Positions 35,831 through 45,635 of a stretch of 62,893 nt of DNA are shown here, piece by piece. The number at the start of each line of letters is the position of its first letter. Within the stretch, counting starts at the first letter, position 1. Position numbers and translations under genes: made by a program. The notes under the pieces were generated by a model. The model was given only the letters and a program-made list of their open reading frames with translations, did not search any database and was not told the origin of the DNA. Source of the DNA: Cuspidothrix issatschenkoi CHARLIE-1 (GTDB taxonomy: Bacteria; Cyanobacteriota; Cyanobacteriia; Cyanobacteriales; Nostocaceae); assembly GCF_002934005.1 (NCBI RefSeq), contig NZ_PGEM01000053.1, forward strand, positions 1-62,893, in the 5' to 3' direction.

Positions 35831-37204
35831 TCATGAAATATTACTCTCTATTAATTGCCGATATTCGCTTTTTTGCTTCACGCCCCTCACTTCCTGCACT
35901 AATTCTTGATTTTTAAATAACTGTACTGTTGGTGTACCAATCACGCCAGCATTTTCCGCAATCTCTCGATCTTTGTCAATATCAATTTCTACAAAATGAA
36001 TTTTACCATCAAACTCATCAATCACCTTGTTTAATATGGGTTTGAGAGCATGACAAGGACTACAACTAGGAGCAATATATTTCACCACTAACAAGCGATC
36101 GCTCTCATGAAATAATTTTCTTAAAGCATGACCACCTTCATGGCGTGTGATCTGTAAATTAAACTCTGTGACTATTTCTGTGATCTGCGTTTCTGCTGGT
36201 ATTTCTGCTGGTGAACTTAAATCAAATTCTTGAATTAAACCCTGTGCTGATAACCATCTTTCCGCCAACATCGCCGCCATACAACCAGTCCCCGCCGCCG
36301 TAATAGCCTGACGAAATTCATGGTCTTGGACATCACCGGCGGCAAATACACCCTCTAAGCTCGTTTCCACGCCACCATTTTTAGTGGTGATGTATCCTAC
36401 CTTGTCTAATTCTAATTGCCCTTGAAATAGGTCTGTATTGGGCTTGTGACCAATGGCGTAAAATAAGCCTTTAGCGGCAATTGTGCTTTCTTCCCCAGTT
36501 TGATTATTACGGACTTGTAAACCCGTCATTGTTTCTTTACCAACCACATCTACCGCTTCTGTATACCAATGCACTTTAATTTTCGGATGATGTAAAACCC
36601 GATCTCGCATAGTTTTAGAAGCCCGCATTTTCTCAGAACGGACTAATAAATGCACCAAAGAACCATATTTAGTTAAATAAATAGCTTCCTCTGCGGCGGA
36701 GTCACCTGCACCAATTACCACCAACTCCACACCGCGAAACATAGGGATAACACCATCACAAATCGCACAAGCGGAAATCCCCCGATTCCAAAATTGCTTT
36801 TCACTAGGTAAACCTAAGCGTTTAGCCGTTGCACCTGTAGCGATAATTAAACTATGTGCCTTGACTTCCCTTTCTTGAGAACGAATGATAAAAGGACGCT
36901 GACTTAAATCAACAGCGATCGCATCTTCAGTATATAATTGCGCCCCCCATCGTTGCGCCTGTGCCTTGATATTAGCCATCAGTTGTGGACCGGTAATACC
37001 TTCAGGAAAACCGGGAAAATTTTCCACTTCCGTAGTTGTCATGAGTTGTCCTCCTGGAAAACCCCCCAGTTGGAAACCTTCAAACACAACAGGTTTTAAA
37101 TGCGCTCTTCCCGCATAGATAGCGGCCGTATATCCAGCAGGACCAGAACCGATAATAACCAAGTTTTCCACTGTGGGGTTAGCCATATTTTTATCTATAC
37201 TCAT
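35831..37204 (-). CDS. trxB: NADPH thioredoxin reductase with C-terminal thioredoxin domain (NTRC)
   Basis: A 457-aa fusion. The FAD/NADPH thioredoxin reductase domain (about 1-320) has [10 protein letters not shown] (19-28), the redox motif CAIC (146-149) and [10 protein letters not shown] (165-174). A linker leads to a thioredoxin domain (about 345-457) whose active site is CSPC (381-384) rather than CGPC, followed by [20 protein letters not shown]. This is the NTRC architecture of chloroplasts and some filamentous cyanobacteria, which reduces 2-Cys peroxiredoxin with NADPH. The start may be the seventh-residue Met (MANPTVENL). It is a single-gene unit. Confidence 0.94.
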   Translation of the reverse strand: MSIDKNMANPTVENLVIIGSGPAGYTAAIYAGRAHLKPVVFEGFQLGGFPGGQLMTTTEVENFPGFPEGITGPQLMANIKAQAQRWGAQLYTEDAIAVDLSQRPFIIRSQEREVKAHSLIIATGATAKRLGLPSEKQFWNRGISACAICDGVIPMFRGVELVVIGAGDSAAEEAIYLTKYGSLVHLLVRSEKMRASKTMRDRVLHHPKIKVHWYTEAVDVVGKETMTGLQVRNNQTGEESTIAAKGLFYAIGHKPNTDLFQGQLELDKVGYITTKNGGVETSLEGVFAAGDVQDHEFRQAITAAGTGCMAAMLAERWLSAQGLIQEFDLSSPAEIPAETQITEIVTEFNLQITRHEGGHALRKLFHESDRLLVVKYIAPSCSPCHALKPILNKVIDEFDGKIHFVEIDIDKDREIAENAGVIGTPTVQLFKNQELVQEVRGVKQKSEYRQLIESNIS

Positions 37205-37422
37205 AATGACTACGCATAATCTAGGATAGCATAATTAGCGGCGTAATTTTTGCACTGATAGAAAAAATAAAATGAGATGAAATGTTTATTTATCAGCTTT
37301 TTCAGCCATTTTTTATTTCTAAGGAAAAATATTTTTTCTGGGAGGTGATATGAAATTGATCAAGAGTGGGTAAGTTATTTGCATAAAGAAACAAACAACA
37401 CCCCACCGCAAGGAAAACTACT

Positions 37423-37986
37423 ATGAAAAACGAACTGAAAGCAAAATTCTTACAACACCTCTTAGACAAAAAGAAAGATAACGAAGGTTTCACCTTAATT
37501 GAACTGTTAGTTGTAATCATTATTATCGGTATTCTCTCCGCTATTGCTCTACCTTCCTTCTTAAACCAAGCCAACAAAGCACGGGAATCTGAAGGTAAAC
37601 AATATGCTGGTTCTATGAACCGTGGTCAACAAACATTCTACTTAGAAAACCAAAAATTTGCCACCAGCATTGAATTAATGGGACTAGGTATCGCTACTGG
37701 AACAACGAATTATACTTATAGCCTTAAGACTACTACTGGTACTGACCTGGATGCTGCTGGTGCTTCTGTTGCCGTACATAACGTTGCAGATCCCAAGAAC
37801 AGTGTTAACTTAAGAGCATTTATTGGCGTTACTGACCTAATCCAGTCTGGTGGTGCAACAACAACAACAGCTATTCTATGTCAGAAAAAAGATGCTGGTG
37901 CTTATGCTGCTGGTGGTGCAAGTGTTTCTGCTGCTGCTGATTCAACAGCACCTACTTGTATAGGTGATTTCAAACCAATTGATTAG
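37423..37986 (+). CDS. pilA: type IV major pilin-like protein
   Basis: A 187-aa prepilin. The leader (residues 1-22, MKNELKAKFLQHLLDKKKDN then EG) is processed before Phe by PilD. The mature N-terminus FTLIELLVVIIIIGILSAIA has Glu5. The globular part is Ala/Thr/Gly-rich with two Cys (ILCQKK and PTCIGD) that probably form the D-region disulfide. This is the typical PilA of motile or hormogonium-forming filamentous cyanobacteria. A long leader (from about 37300) precedes it and an intrinsic terminator follows at 38065. The next gene is an O-GlcNAc-transferase-like protein. Confidence 0.93.
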   Translation: MKNELKAKFLQHLLDKKKDNEGFTLIELLVVIIIIGILSAIALPSFLNQANKARESEGKQYAGSMNRGQQTFYLENQKFATSIELMGLGIATGTTNYTYSLKTTTGTDLDAAGASVAVHNVADPKNSVNLRAFIGVTDLIQSGGATTTTAILCQKKDAGAYAAGGASVSAAADSTAPTCIGDFKPID

Positions 37987-38064
37987 TCAGTTGTGTAAAA
38001 TGGATTTAAAAGTTGCTGAAACTTTGAATCCATTATTTAGAAATAATTTGTTAATATCAAACAA

Positions 38065-38096
38065 AAGTAGGTATTTTTTACCTACTTTTTATTTTT
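38065..38096 (+). terminator. intrinsic terminator after pilA
   Basis: AAGTAGGTA (38065-38073) pairs with TACCTACTT (38079-38087), followed by TTTATTTTT. It separates the pilin message from the downstream glycosyltransferase gene, perhaps with partial readthrough. Confidence 0.85.
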
Positions 38097-38106
38097 ACTA
38101 CTTTTA

Positions 38107-40332
38107 GTGGTCATGGTTATGAATAATCTTGAATCTTTAAAAAAACAAGCGGTGAGAAATTTTCAAATATGTGAGTATTTCCAAGCCGCAACACTCTATC
38201 AAGAATTAATTAATCAGCAACCAGAAATTAAAGAATATCATTGGTATTTAGGATTATCCTTACTTCTACAAGGAAAAGAAGCAGAAGCACAAACAGCTTG
38301 GATGTTAGCAGTTTTTGATGGAGAAGATGCAGAAATTGAACAATGGACTTATGAATTAATCGAAGTTTTACAAACAGAAGCGCGAAGACAGGAAGAGTTA
38401 AAAGTATATAAATTTGCTTGGGTAATTCGTCAACATCTTCGAGAACTTAATCCTGGAGATATTAGCAATATTCTAGAAATAATTAATTTATCACTAGAAT
38501 TAGAAAATCTTACAGAAGACAATTTTCATGAATTAGGAATTATCGAAATTTTAAATTCTGAAATTGGAGAAATAGATCAGGCACTATTATTTACCGTCCT
38601 AGAAAAAACATTAAAATTAATTTGGTTTGATCCCTGGGTATTAGATTTTCCTAAAGCTTGTATTGCTTATCTAGATAATTTACAACTTACTCATATTGTA
38701 ATGTTAACTGCTACAGAAGCAGCTTATACAGGACATAGATTTGATTTAGCTATTAAATATGGCCAATTAGCTGTAGAAATTAATTATCCTAACTCAGCAG
38801 TCATTTCCGAAGTTTTGAGTCATTTAGCCACTTTTTATTATGAATTGGGTGATTTTGATCAAGGTATTGAGATTAGTAAACAAATATGTGATTTAGCTGA
38901 GAATACTAATGACTTTATTAATGCTTATGTCATGTTGTTGCAGGGTTTTCTCCGTTCTGGAGGACGTTGGGATGAAGCTCTACCAGTGATTGAAAAATAT
39001 GAAAGTTATTTACGTCAGCTAATTGAAGAACAACCTAATTTACAGAGAACCAGAGTTTATCGGTTATTAAACTGTACCTATTATTTACCGTATATTCGTG
39101 ATACACCTAGAGAAAACAGATTTTTGCATAATCAAGTTTTGCAAGTTTGCCAAAAAAGTATTCAAATCTATGCTCAAGAACAATATAATCGTTATTCACA
39201 AGCTAATGCTCGAAGAATTAAAACATCTAAAAAACGATTAAAAATAGGTTATCTTTCCCATTGTTTGCGAGAACATTCTGTGGGGTGGTTAACGCGGTGG
39301 TTATATCAACACCATAATCGAGAAAAATTTGAAATTTATACATATCTTGTTACTTATCGTTCTCGTATTCAGGATTTTTTACAGGATTGGTATGAAGAAA
39401 ATTCAGATCATGTGAGAAAATTAGGTAGAGATGGTATAGAAATTGCGGAAACAATTCATCAAGATGAAATAGATATTTTAATAGATTTAGATAGCATGAC
39501 AGCAGATATTAGCTGTGAAGCAATGGCATTAAAACCAGCACCAATTCAGGTAACTTGGTTAGGTTGGGATGGCTCAGGAATACCCACCATAGATTATTAT
39601 CTTGCTGATAATCATGTCTTACCAGAATATGCCCAAGAATATTACAGTGAGAAAATTTGGCGTTTACCAAATACTTATTTAGCTGTAGATGGTTTTGAAA
39701 TTGGTGTACCGACTTTAACTCGAAAAGGTTTAGAAATACCTAATGATGCGGTAATTTACTTTAGCGCCCAAGCTGGTTACAAACGTAACCCTGATAATGT
39801 GCGGTTACAAATGAAAATTCTCAAAGAAGTAGCCAATAGTTATTTTTTAATTAAGGATATTAATAAAGATGTCGGTGTGGTGAGAGAATTTTTTGAACAA
39901 ATTTCAGAAGAGGAGGGAGTAAGTAAGGAAAGATTAAGATTTTTAAATAAAGTACCCTCATCAGCCATTCATCGTGCTAATCTGCAAATTGCAGATGTGG
40001 TATTAGATACCTATCCCTATAATGGTGCAACCACAACTATGGAAACCTTATGGCTAGGTGTACCTTTAGTTACTAAAGTAGGAGAGCAATTTTCAGCCCG
40101 TAATAGTTACACTATGATGATGAATGCTGGTATTACAGAAGGTATTGCTTGGAATGATGAGGAGTATATTAACTGGGGTGTACAGTTAGGTAAGGATGCT
40201 GAACTAAGGAAAGATATTCACTGGAAATTATTGAAATCTCGTCAAACTGCACCATTATGGAATGGTAAACAGTTTACTCGTAATATGGAGAATGCTTATG
40301 AGCAGATGTGGCAAAGTTATATTGATAGCTGA
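38107..40332 (+). CDS. O-GlcNAc transferase-like (GT41) protein with TPRs
   Basis: A 741-aa protein with TPR-like helices in the first half (about 1-330, e.g. QAATLYQELINQQPEIKEYH) and a GT41 catalytic region from about 378: RLKIGYLSHCLREHSVGWLT, LDSMTADISCEAMALKPAPI with QVTWLGWDGSG, and the UDP-binding DTYPYNGATTTMETLWLGVP. The His of the HSVGWL loop and the YPYNGATTT motif are intact. It lies downstream of pilA. In Nostoc punctiforme the OGT OgtA is needed for hormogonium motility and PilA accumulation, so a pilin-related role is plausible but inferred. Confidence 0.9.
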   Translation: MVMVMNNLESLKKQAVRNFQICEYFQAATLYQELINQQPEIKEYHWYLGLSLLLQGKEAEAQTAWMLAVFDGEDAEIEQWTYELIEVLQTEARRQEELKVYKFAWVIRQHLRELNPGDISNILEIINLSLELENLTEDNFHELGIIEILNSEIGEIDQALLFTVLEKTLKLIWFDPWVLDFPKACIAYLDNLQLTHIVMLTATEAAYTGHRFDLAIKYGQLAVEINYPNSAVISEVLSHLATFYYELGDFDQGIEISKQICDLAENTNDFINAYVMLLQGFLRSGGRWDEALPVIEKYESYLRQLIEEQPNLQRTRVYRLLNCTYYLPYIRDTPRENRFLHNQVLQVCQKSIQIYAQEQYNRYSQANARRIKTSKKRLKIGYLSHCLREHSVGWLTRWLYQHHNREKFEIYTYLVTYRSRIQDFLQDWYEENSDHVRKLGRDGIEIAETIHQDEIDILIDLDSMTADISCEAMALKPAPIQVTWLGWDGSGIPTIDYYLADNHVLPEYAQEYYSEKIWRLPNTYLAVDGFEIGVPTLTRKGLEIPNDAVIYFSAQAGYKRNPDNVRLQMKILKEVANSYFLIKDINKDVGVVREFFEQISEEEGVSKERLRFLNKVPSSAIHRANLQIADVVLDTYPYNGATTTMETLWLGVPLVTKVGEQFSARNSYTMMMNAGITEGIAWNDEEYINWGVQLGKDAELRKDIHWKLLKSRQTAPLWNGKQFTRNMENAYEQMWQSYIDS

Positions 40333-40365
40333 AAATAAATGAACACGAAATTATTTATTACAAAC

Positions 40366-42717
40366 TTATGCCATAGGAGATTCATGATAATTAATTAATA
40401 TCTCCAGCTTTTCCTCATTCCAAACAACAGGAAAACGAGGATGTACTTCTAATGTTTTACTCCAAAAATAACAACCATAAGCGAACCATTCACCATCTAA
40501 TGTTTGCATGAAATTTGTTCCATATAATCCAGTTTCAGGACTACCTTGAACTATGGGAATTTTACCTACTGCTGTAAATGGTCCTGTGATATTATCGGCA
40601 GTATACCAATGCAATGAACAACGTGTTATTGCTACTGTTTTTCTTTCCTCCATTTCTAATTGCTCTAACCACTTAGGATTAATAAATTCAGAGCCAACGG
40701 AGAAAAAGAGATGATATTTGCCGTCTCTATAGATAACTTGAGGACGTTCCATTTCTAAATAAATTCCTTCTCCTATATCTTCAATTATAGGATAGGTTGC
40801 GGGTGCTAAAAGTGTATAATTACCATCAATCCTATCTGCAACAGCACAACCTATACATCCTTGATAGATAGAATTAGGATTAGGAGAATTAGCAGTAAAA
40901 AACATATAATAATTCCCTGTACTCGGTTCTTGTACAATATAAGGATCTCGCCAAGGATAATGGGTTAATGTCATACCCTCATGGAAACTAGGACGAGTCG
41001 AATAGTAACTAGAATGAAGCTCTAGAAAAGGTTCTTGTTTCCATTCCCAATTAATACCATCAGAGGAAGTCGCTAAAGCTATTATTTCATGAAGGATATT
41101 TTCCGATGATGAAGCAGCAAAAAAGAAATAGTATATTCCATTCTCTTTATAAACACTACCTGCTAAAATGCGAGCATTTGCCCAATCTAAATCTAGATTA
41201 GGTTTAATGATTACTCCTTGATATTCCCATGTTTTTAAGTCATAAGAAATAGCACTGGCAATTTCTCCAACTGTCCAAAATGGTCTAGACTGGCTACTTC
41301 CGGTGAGGTAAAATAAGCGATAGTAGCTATTATCTTTAAATAACATTGCATCCCAAGCATTATCACCTTGTTGAAGTTGGGGAAAATACCCAGATTTTTC
41401 ACATTCTGTAATAGTTTCTATCAAATGCTTTGTGACATTATCGTTTGGATTTAACTCTAGTGCTTTTTCAAAGTTCAAAAGAGCTTGTTTAATATTTGCT
41501 TGATATCTATTACAAATCCCTAGATTATAATATGCTAGAGAAAAATCTGGTTGATATTCAATAGCTTTCTGACATAATTTAATAGCTTCTTCTACTTGTC
41601 CTTTTTGATAGAAACAAGTTGCTAATCGGCAGTAAGCTTCAGGTGAGTTAGGTTCAAGTTCTAGCGACTTATTAAGATATTTAATTGCTTTTTCTCTGAA
41701 ATCTGCTTTATTAGTATCATTACTGATTTTTAGCAACCCAATTGCTAATCCTAAGTAAGCCTTAGCATTATTCTTATCAATATTAATAGCTTTTTCGTAT
41801 AATCCAATTATATCTTGAAAATTATTTTCTTTTTGCAGACAAGAACCTAAATTATAATAAGCCTCTACTAAATTAGGATTAATTTCAACTGCTTTTTTCA
41901 AGTAAGGAATAGCTTCTTGATATTGTTCTATATCATGTAGACAAGCTCCTAAATTATTAAGAGCTTCACTTAAATCAGGATTTATAATAAGAGCTTTCTG
42001 AAATTGAATAATAGCTGCTTCAATTTTCTCTTCATGCTGTAAACAAATACCTAAATTACAGTAAGCTTCTGCCAGATTAGGATTTAGCTCTATTGCAATT
42101 TGGCTCTTGTTAATAGCTTGAGAAAAATTATGATTCTGAAGATAACAGAAACTTAGTTCATGATAGGCTTGACCAAATTGAGGATTAAGTTTAATTACTG
42201 TTTCTAAATTAAAGATAGCTTTATCCCATTCGTTCTGATTTTTGTAACATAGTCCTAAGTAATAGTAGGCTATATGCTCTTGAGGTTCTAAGTCAATGAA
42301 TATTTGTAAGTAGTCAATAGCTAAATTAAATTCATTTTGCTGAAACTTGATCATTCCTAATCCTAAATAAGAATCTGCATAACTAGAATCAAGATTATTG
42401 ATAAACAAATATAATTTTTCTGCTTGAATAATATCTTTTTTTTGAAACAATTGAAATGCAGTTTTTGCAGCTATATCTAATAGTTGGTTGTAGAAATTAA
42501 CTTGAATAGCTATGTCTTCAGATAATTCTATTGATGATAGAATATTTTGAGATAGTTCGTCTTTATTTTCTAGGAGCAACGCCAAACATAAATAGATAGA
42601 AACCTCCAAGTCTATATTATCTGTTGTTAGATACTCCTCATATAATGATATTGCTTGTTGATAATTACCTTGATTAAAATGTAGTAATGCTTGTTCTTTA
42701 ATATTGAATGAAGTCAT
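40366..42717 (-). CDS. TPR protein fused to a GH68/GH43-like five-bladed propeller
   Basis: A 783-aa protein. Residues about 1-435 are at least ten TPR units (e.g. KIEAAIIQFQKALIINPDLS). From about 450 to 770 there is a five-bladed beta-propeller like that of GH32/GH43/GH68 enzymes, with the expected three acidic sites: WD at 455-456 (NAWDAMLF), WRDP at 589-592 (possible transition-state stabiliser Asp) and E-M-E-R-P at 655-659 (possible general acid). It has no signal peptide. The fusion of cytosolic TPRs to a fructan/glycoside-active fold is unusual. It converges on the GT41 gene and may act on a glycan or glycosylated pilin, by inference. Confidence 0.85.
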   Translation of the reverse strand: MTSFNIKEQALLHFNQGNYQQAISLYEEYLTTDNIDLEVSIYLCLALLLENKDELSQNILSSIELSEDIAIQVNFYNQLLDIAAKTAFQLFQKKDIIQAEKLYLFINNLDSSYADSYLGLGMIKFQQNEFNLAIDYLQIFIDLEPQEHIAYYYLGLCYKNQNEWDKAIFNLETVIKLNPQFGQAYHELSFCYLQNHNFSQAINKSQIAIELNPNLAEAYCNLGICLQHEEKIEAAIIQFQKALIINPDLSEALNNLGACLHDIEQYQEAIPYLKKAVEINPNLVEAYYNLGSCLQKENNFQDIIGLYEKAINIDKNNAKAYLGLAIGLLKISNDTNKADFREKAIKYLNKSLELEPNSPEAYCRLATCFYQKGQVEEAIKLCQKAIEYQPDFSLAYYNLGICNRYQANIKQALLNFEKALELNPNDNVTKHLIETITECEKSGYFPQLQQGDNAWDAMLFKDNSYYRLFYLTGSSQSRPFWTVGEIASAISYDLKTWEYQGVIIKPNLDLDWANARILAGSVYKENGIYYFFFAASSSENILHEIIALATSSDGINWEWKQEPFLELHSSYYSTRPSFHEGMTLTHYPWRDPYIVQEPSTGNYYMFFTANSPNPNSIYQGCIGCAVADRIDGNYTLLAPATYPIIEDIGEGIYLEMERPQVIYRDGKYHLFFSVGSEFINPKWLEQLEMEERKTVAITRCSLHWYTADNITGPFTAVGKIPIVQGSPETGLYGTNFMQTLDGEWFAYGCYFWSKTLEVHPRFPVVWNEEKLEILINYHESPMA

Positions 42718-43047
42718 TTTGCACCTATTTTATGCTGATAATTTTTTGAGTAATGCCAAATTAAGATGAAGCTACAGAATATTTAAAGAATAATTTAAGC
42801 CTTGGTTTGTTAATTTCTGGTATTGTACCTCATAAGAATGGGAAGTGCTGTATAATTTTGTGGAGTCTCACCTCAAATTACATTGTGTATAAAATAATTA
42901 TGATTATAATAACTTGTCTAAATTTAATGGTTAGAGATTAACATAAATTTACAGTATTCAACAATTGATTAAATTTTAAGGACTAAAATGCTGACTCCAA
43001 AAAAGTTTGTAGTAAGAGATTAGTCCTATTTATTCATGAATCTTGCA
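42718..43047. other. 330-base gene-free interval
   Basis: AT-rich and without credible frames, palindromes or terminators that I can see. It contains the promoter of the TPR-propeller gene. Confidence 0.5.
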
Positions 43048-45477
43048 CTATAGTTTATTGATTAAAGTATCTAGATGATAATTTTTTAGATTTCCTACAG
43101 ATGCTTGTTCCAAAGTCTTTGCATCTTCATGATTCAAAATAATTCTGGCATAAATGCGAGATAATAAAGATTGCCATTGCATATTCCCTAACTTATCTAC
43201 TAAAGAGATATCTATAGTATCGGTAATATCTAAATCTTCCATTAACAGATTCATGGCTACGCTAGATAAAAACATTTCCGCATCTTCAGTAGTAATACTA
43301 CCTGTATGGATAATCAGGGTAATTTTTTCATTTTCAGGATGATTTGCTAATGCATAAATTAGTTGCTGTAACTCAAATCCTAGTTCATCTTCTGATTGTG
43401 TCCAATCAGGAAAAATTATTAAGTTAATATCTCTCAGTCTCAGGCGATTTTCTAGATTTTCTAACAGATAATTAGTGAATATTGTCTGAAAGATATTACC
43501 CATTTTAGCGGAGTAAGAGCGACTATCCAGGAAACTAGGATTATTCTGCATCGCTGCTTTAATTTCGTCGCTTTTTTGTTGCCGTAATTCAGGATTATTA
43601 CCTAGTGTAACAGCTAATTGGATATAAGTTTCTTCACTATCTGCTACTAAGTCAGGAATATTCAATGTTTGGATCATTGCTGCTCCCATTGCAGAACGGA
43701 AACAATTTCCCTGTCTTGCTATCACTGGTAAATTAACCTGTAGTGGTTCTATTAGGGAAGTTGTTCCTGAAAATGGGAAAGAATCTAAATAGACATCTGC
43801 TATTTTATAATATTCCTTCATCTCCTCTCGTTCTGGGACTGGTTGAGGATCTAATACTATTAAGCGTTCAGTTTCTAACCCATATTTGATAAATATGGAA
43901 TTGAGATGATTGATAAATTGTAGCTTGGGATAATTATTTGACCAATTGGGACCAAATGGTAATAGCACTAAAACTGAATTTGGTACTTGAGAAATAATTT
44001 TTGCCCATGCTTCCACTAATTCGGGAATTATTTTAAAGTAGTTAGCACAGGAGATGAAAACAAAAGCATCTTCGGGAATACCTAAATTATTCCGTTCTAC
44101 TGGGTTGGTGATTTTTCCTTCTTCAGTTCCATAACTAAAACAATGGGCTGAACCCTCTAATTTGATTGACTTTTCTTGATATTGATCTTGTGCTGTGGGT
44201 GATGAATCAGTTAATGTACCAGAAATATAATAATCTATGTTTCTCATTCCTGTTGTCACTACAGAACCACCGCTAGTAACTTGTATTCTTGCTAATCTAT
44301 GGGTTGCTAACAGGCAGATTTGATTAGTGACTGCGGTGACGTTGGTAGCTATAAATAAGATATCTACATCATCACCACGAATCATATTAACCTGTGCTGA
44401 CAATTCTTGTGGTAGCAGTCTAAAGGCATTAGCAGAAAGTTGACAATATTGTTCTAGTGGATGGCTAGTTTGGCTGAGAGAGTACAAGATAACTTCAAAA
44501 TCTCGGCTGATATATTCATAAACAGGAAGATAAGCATAAGTTTCTGCTGAGGGTGTAAAATGTGTTGCTAGAATACCAAGCCGGATTTTTTTTCTGTTTA
44601 TAGGTCTATCTGGAAATTCATAATAAATTTCATCACCATTGAGTTTCAGAAAATATTCTATTATTTCTGCACGTTTAACATAGATATCTTTTAGATTGAC
44701 CTCATTGAAGTAGACAGGGATGAAATTAGCAATCTGAGTGAAATTTTTAGCTGCTTCATGCCATAATTCCGATTCAGGATTATTGAATATAGATGTGTGT
44801 AGGTAATCAAGAGATTTCTGTAAGTATTGGTAGTAATTATCTGCTTCACCGATTTCTTGGAAGTATGAATGAGCGGAAAATAGGAATTTCAGATACTCAT
44901 TTTCCTGAACTAATCTTTGATATTCTTGGACAACTTGGATATTTTCTGAAATTGGCTGTTTATTGAAATTTGAATCTTGCTTAACTACAGTTAATCCTGC
45001 AATTACATGAATTACTTTGCCAGGAGATTCTTCATGTTCAAGACGCACAGCACTGAACTCACCTTTAAATCCATACCTTCTACAAAGGTCTAGATAAGCA
45101 GGATATTCATTACAATAATATAGAAAAGAATTAATATTCCAAAAACTGATATGAGTTGGATCTTGGAAAGCGCCTCTACCATCTGTAGACGGTACACGAA
45201 TATCAACTTTTGCGCCATGCTTACAAACTCTCCAAATCTCATTCATGGTGTGAATTCGGTCTGGCAGATGTTCAATAACATCATGCGCCCTAATTTCGTC
45301 TACGCTACTATCTTCAAATGGAAACCTTTGACTCAGATCGGCAACAATATCTACACCTAAGCCGGGACATAAGTCCACACCAACAAATCCATTAGGTTTA
45401 TTGAGTCCACATCCTAAATCTATGCGTAATTGCTGTAAATGAGACTGGCTATTCAAAAATTTAAACTTATTTTCCAT
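43048..45477 (-). CDS. methyltransferase - GT41-like glycosyltransferase fusion
   Basis: 809 aa from MENKFKFLNS. The frame extends to 45597, but those 40 residues derive from the MITE at 45544-45635. The N-terminal domain (about 15-165) is a SAM methyltransferase: LRIDLGCGLNKPNGFVGVDL and HDVIEHLPD. A helical linker (about 185-290) follows, then a GT41/OGT-like region (about 295-660) with RLGILATHFTPSAETYAYLP, and DSFPFSGTTSLIEPLQVNLP replacing the canonical YPYNG. The C-terminal 120 residues begin NLIIFPDWTQSEDELGFELQ. It probably modifies a sugar and transfers it within the glycan locus. Confidence 0.85.
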   Translation of the reverse strand: MENKFKFLNSQSHLQQLRIDLGCGLNKPNGFVGVDLCPGLGVDIVADLSQRFPFEDSSVDEIRAHDVIEHLPDRIHTMNEIWRVCKHGAKVDIRVPSTDGRGAFQDPTHISFWNINSFLYYCNEYPAYLDLCRRYGFKGEFSAVRLEHEESPGKVIHVIAGLTVVKQDSNFNKQPISENIQVVQEYQRLVQENEYLKFLFSAHSYFQEIGEADNYYQYLQKSLDYLHTSIFNNPESELWHEAAKNFTQIANFIPVYFNEVNLKDIYVKRAEIIEYFLKLNGDEIYYEFPDRPINRKKIRLGILATHFTPSAETYAYLPVYEYISRDFEVILYSLSQTSHPLEQYCQLSANAFRLLPQELSAQVNMIRGDDVDILFIATNVTAVTNQICLLATHRLARIQVTSGGSVVTTGMRNIDYYISGTLTDSSPTAQDQYQEKSIKLEGSAHCFSYGTEEGKITNPVERNNLGIPEDAFVFISCANYFKIIPELVEAWAKIISQVPNSVLVLLPFGPNWSNNYPKLQFINHLNSIFIKYGLETERLIVLDPQPVPEREEMKEYYKIADVYLDSFPFSGTTSLIEPLQVNLPVIARQGNCFRSAMGAAMIQTLNIPDLVADSEETYIQLAVTLGNNPELRQQKSDEIKAAMQNNPSFLDSRSYSAKMGNIFQTIFTNYLLENLENRLRLRDINLIIFPDWTQSEDELGFELQQLIYALANHPENEKITLIIHTGSITTEDAEMFLSSVAMNLLMEDLDITDTIDISLVDKLGNMQWQSLLSRIYARIILNHEDAKTLEQASVGNLKNYHLDTLINKL

Positions 45478-45543
45478 AGATTGGTTTTGTTGTTGAATAT
45501 TGTAGCTTTTAGTTAATTGTAAGCTACTTGTCGTAACATACAT

Positions 45544-45635
45544 AGGACTTACGCACAAAGCAATCAAAAACCTGATTCTTTCGTAGGGGTAATTCATGAA
45601 TTACCCCTACTTTCGTTCTATTTTGCGTAAGTCCT
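45544..45635. mobile_element. AGGACTTACGCA MITE, copy 1 (92 bp)
   Basis: AGGACTTACGCA (45544-45555) and TGCGTAAGTCCT (45624-45635) are perfect 12-bp inverted ends. The core holds a palindrome around AATTCATGAATT. The element lies between the methyltransferase-GT gene and the GT2 fragment and supplies the last residues of the latter. Copies also occur at 52998, 58689 and 62112. Confidence 0.9.

Noticed and set aside
37302-37577. 91-codon minus-strand frame
   Set aside because: Antisense to the pilA leader and signal peptide.
45478-45597. N-terminal extension of the methyltransferase-GT protein
   Set aside because: The residues upstream of 45543 are encoded by the MITE at 45544-45635, and the 22 residues from 45543 are doubtful. 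MENKFKF at 45477 is the likely start, although no strong ribosome-binding site distinguishes the candidates.
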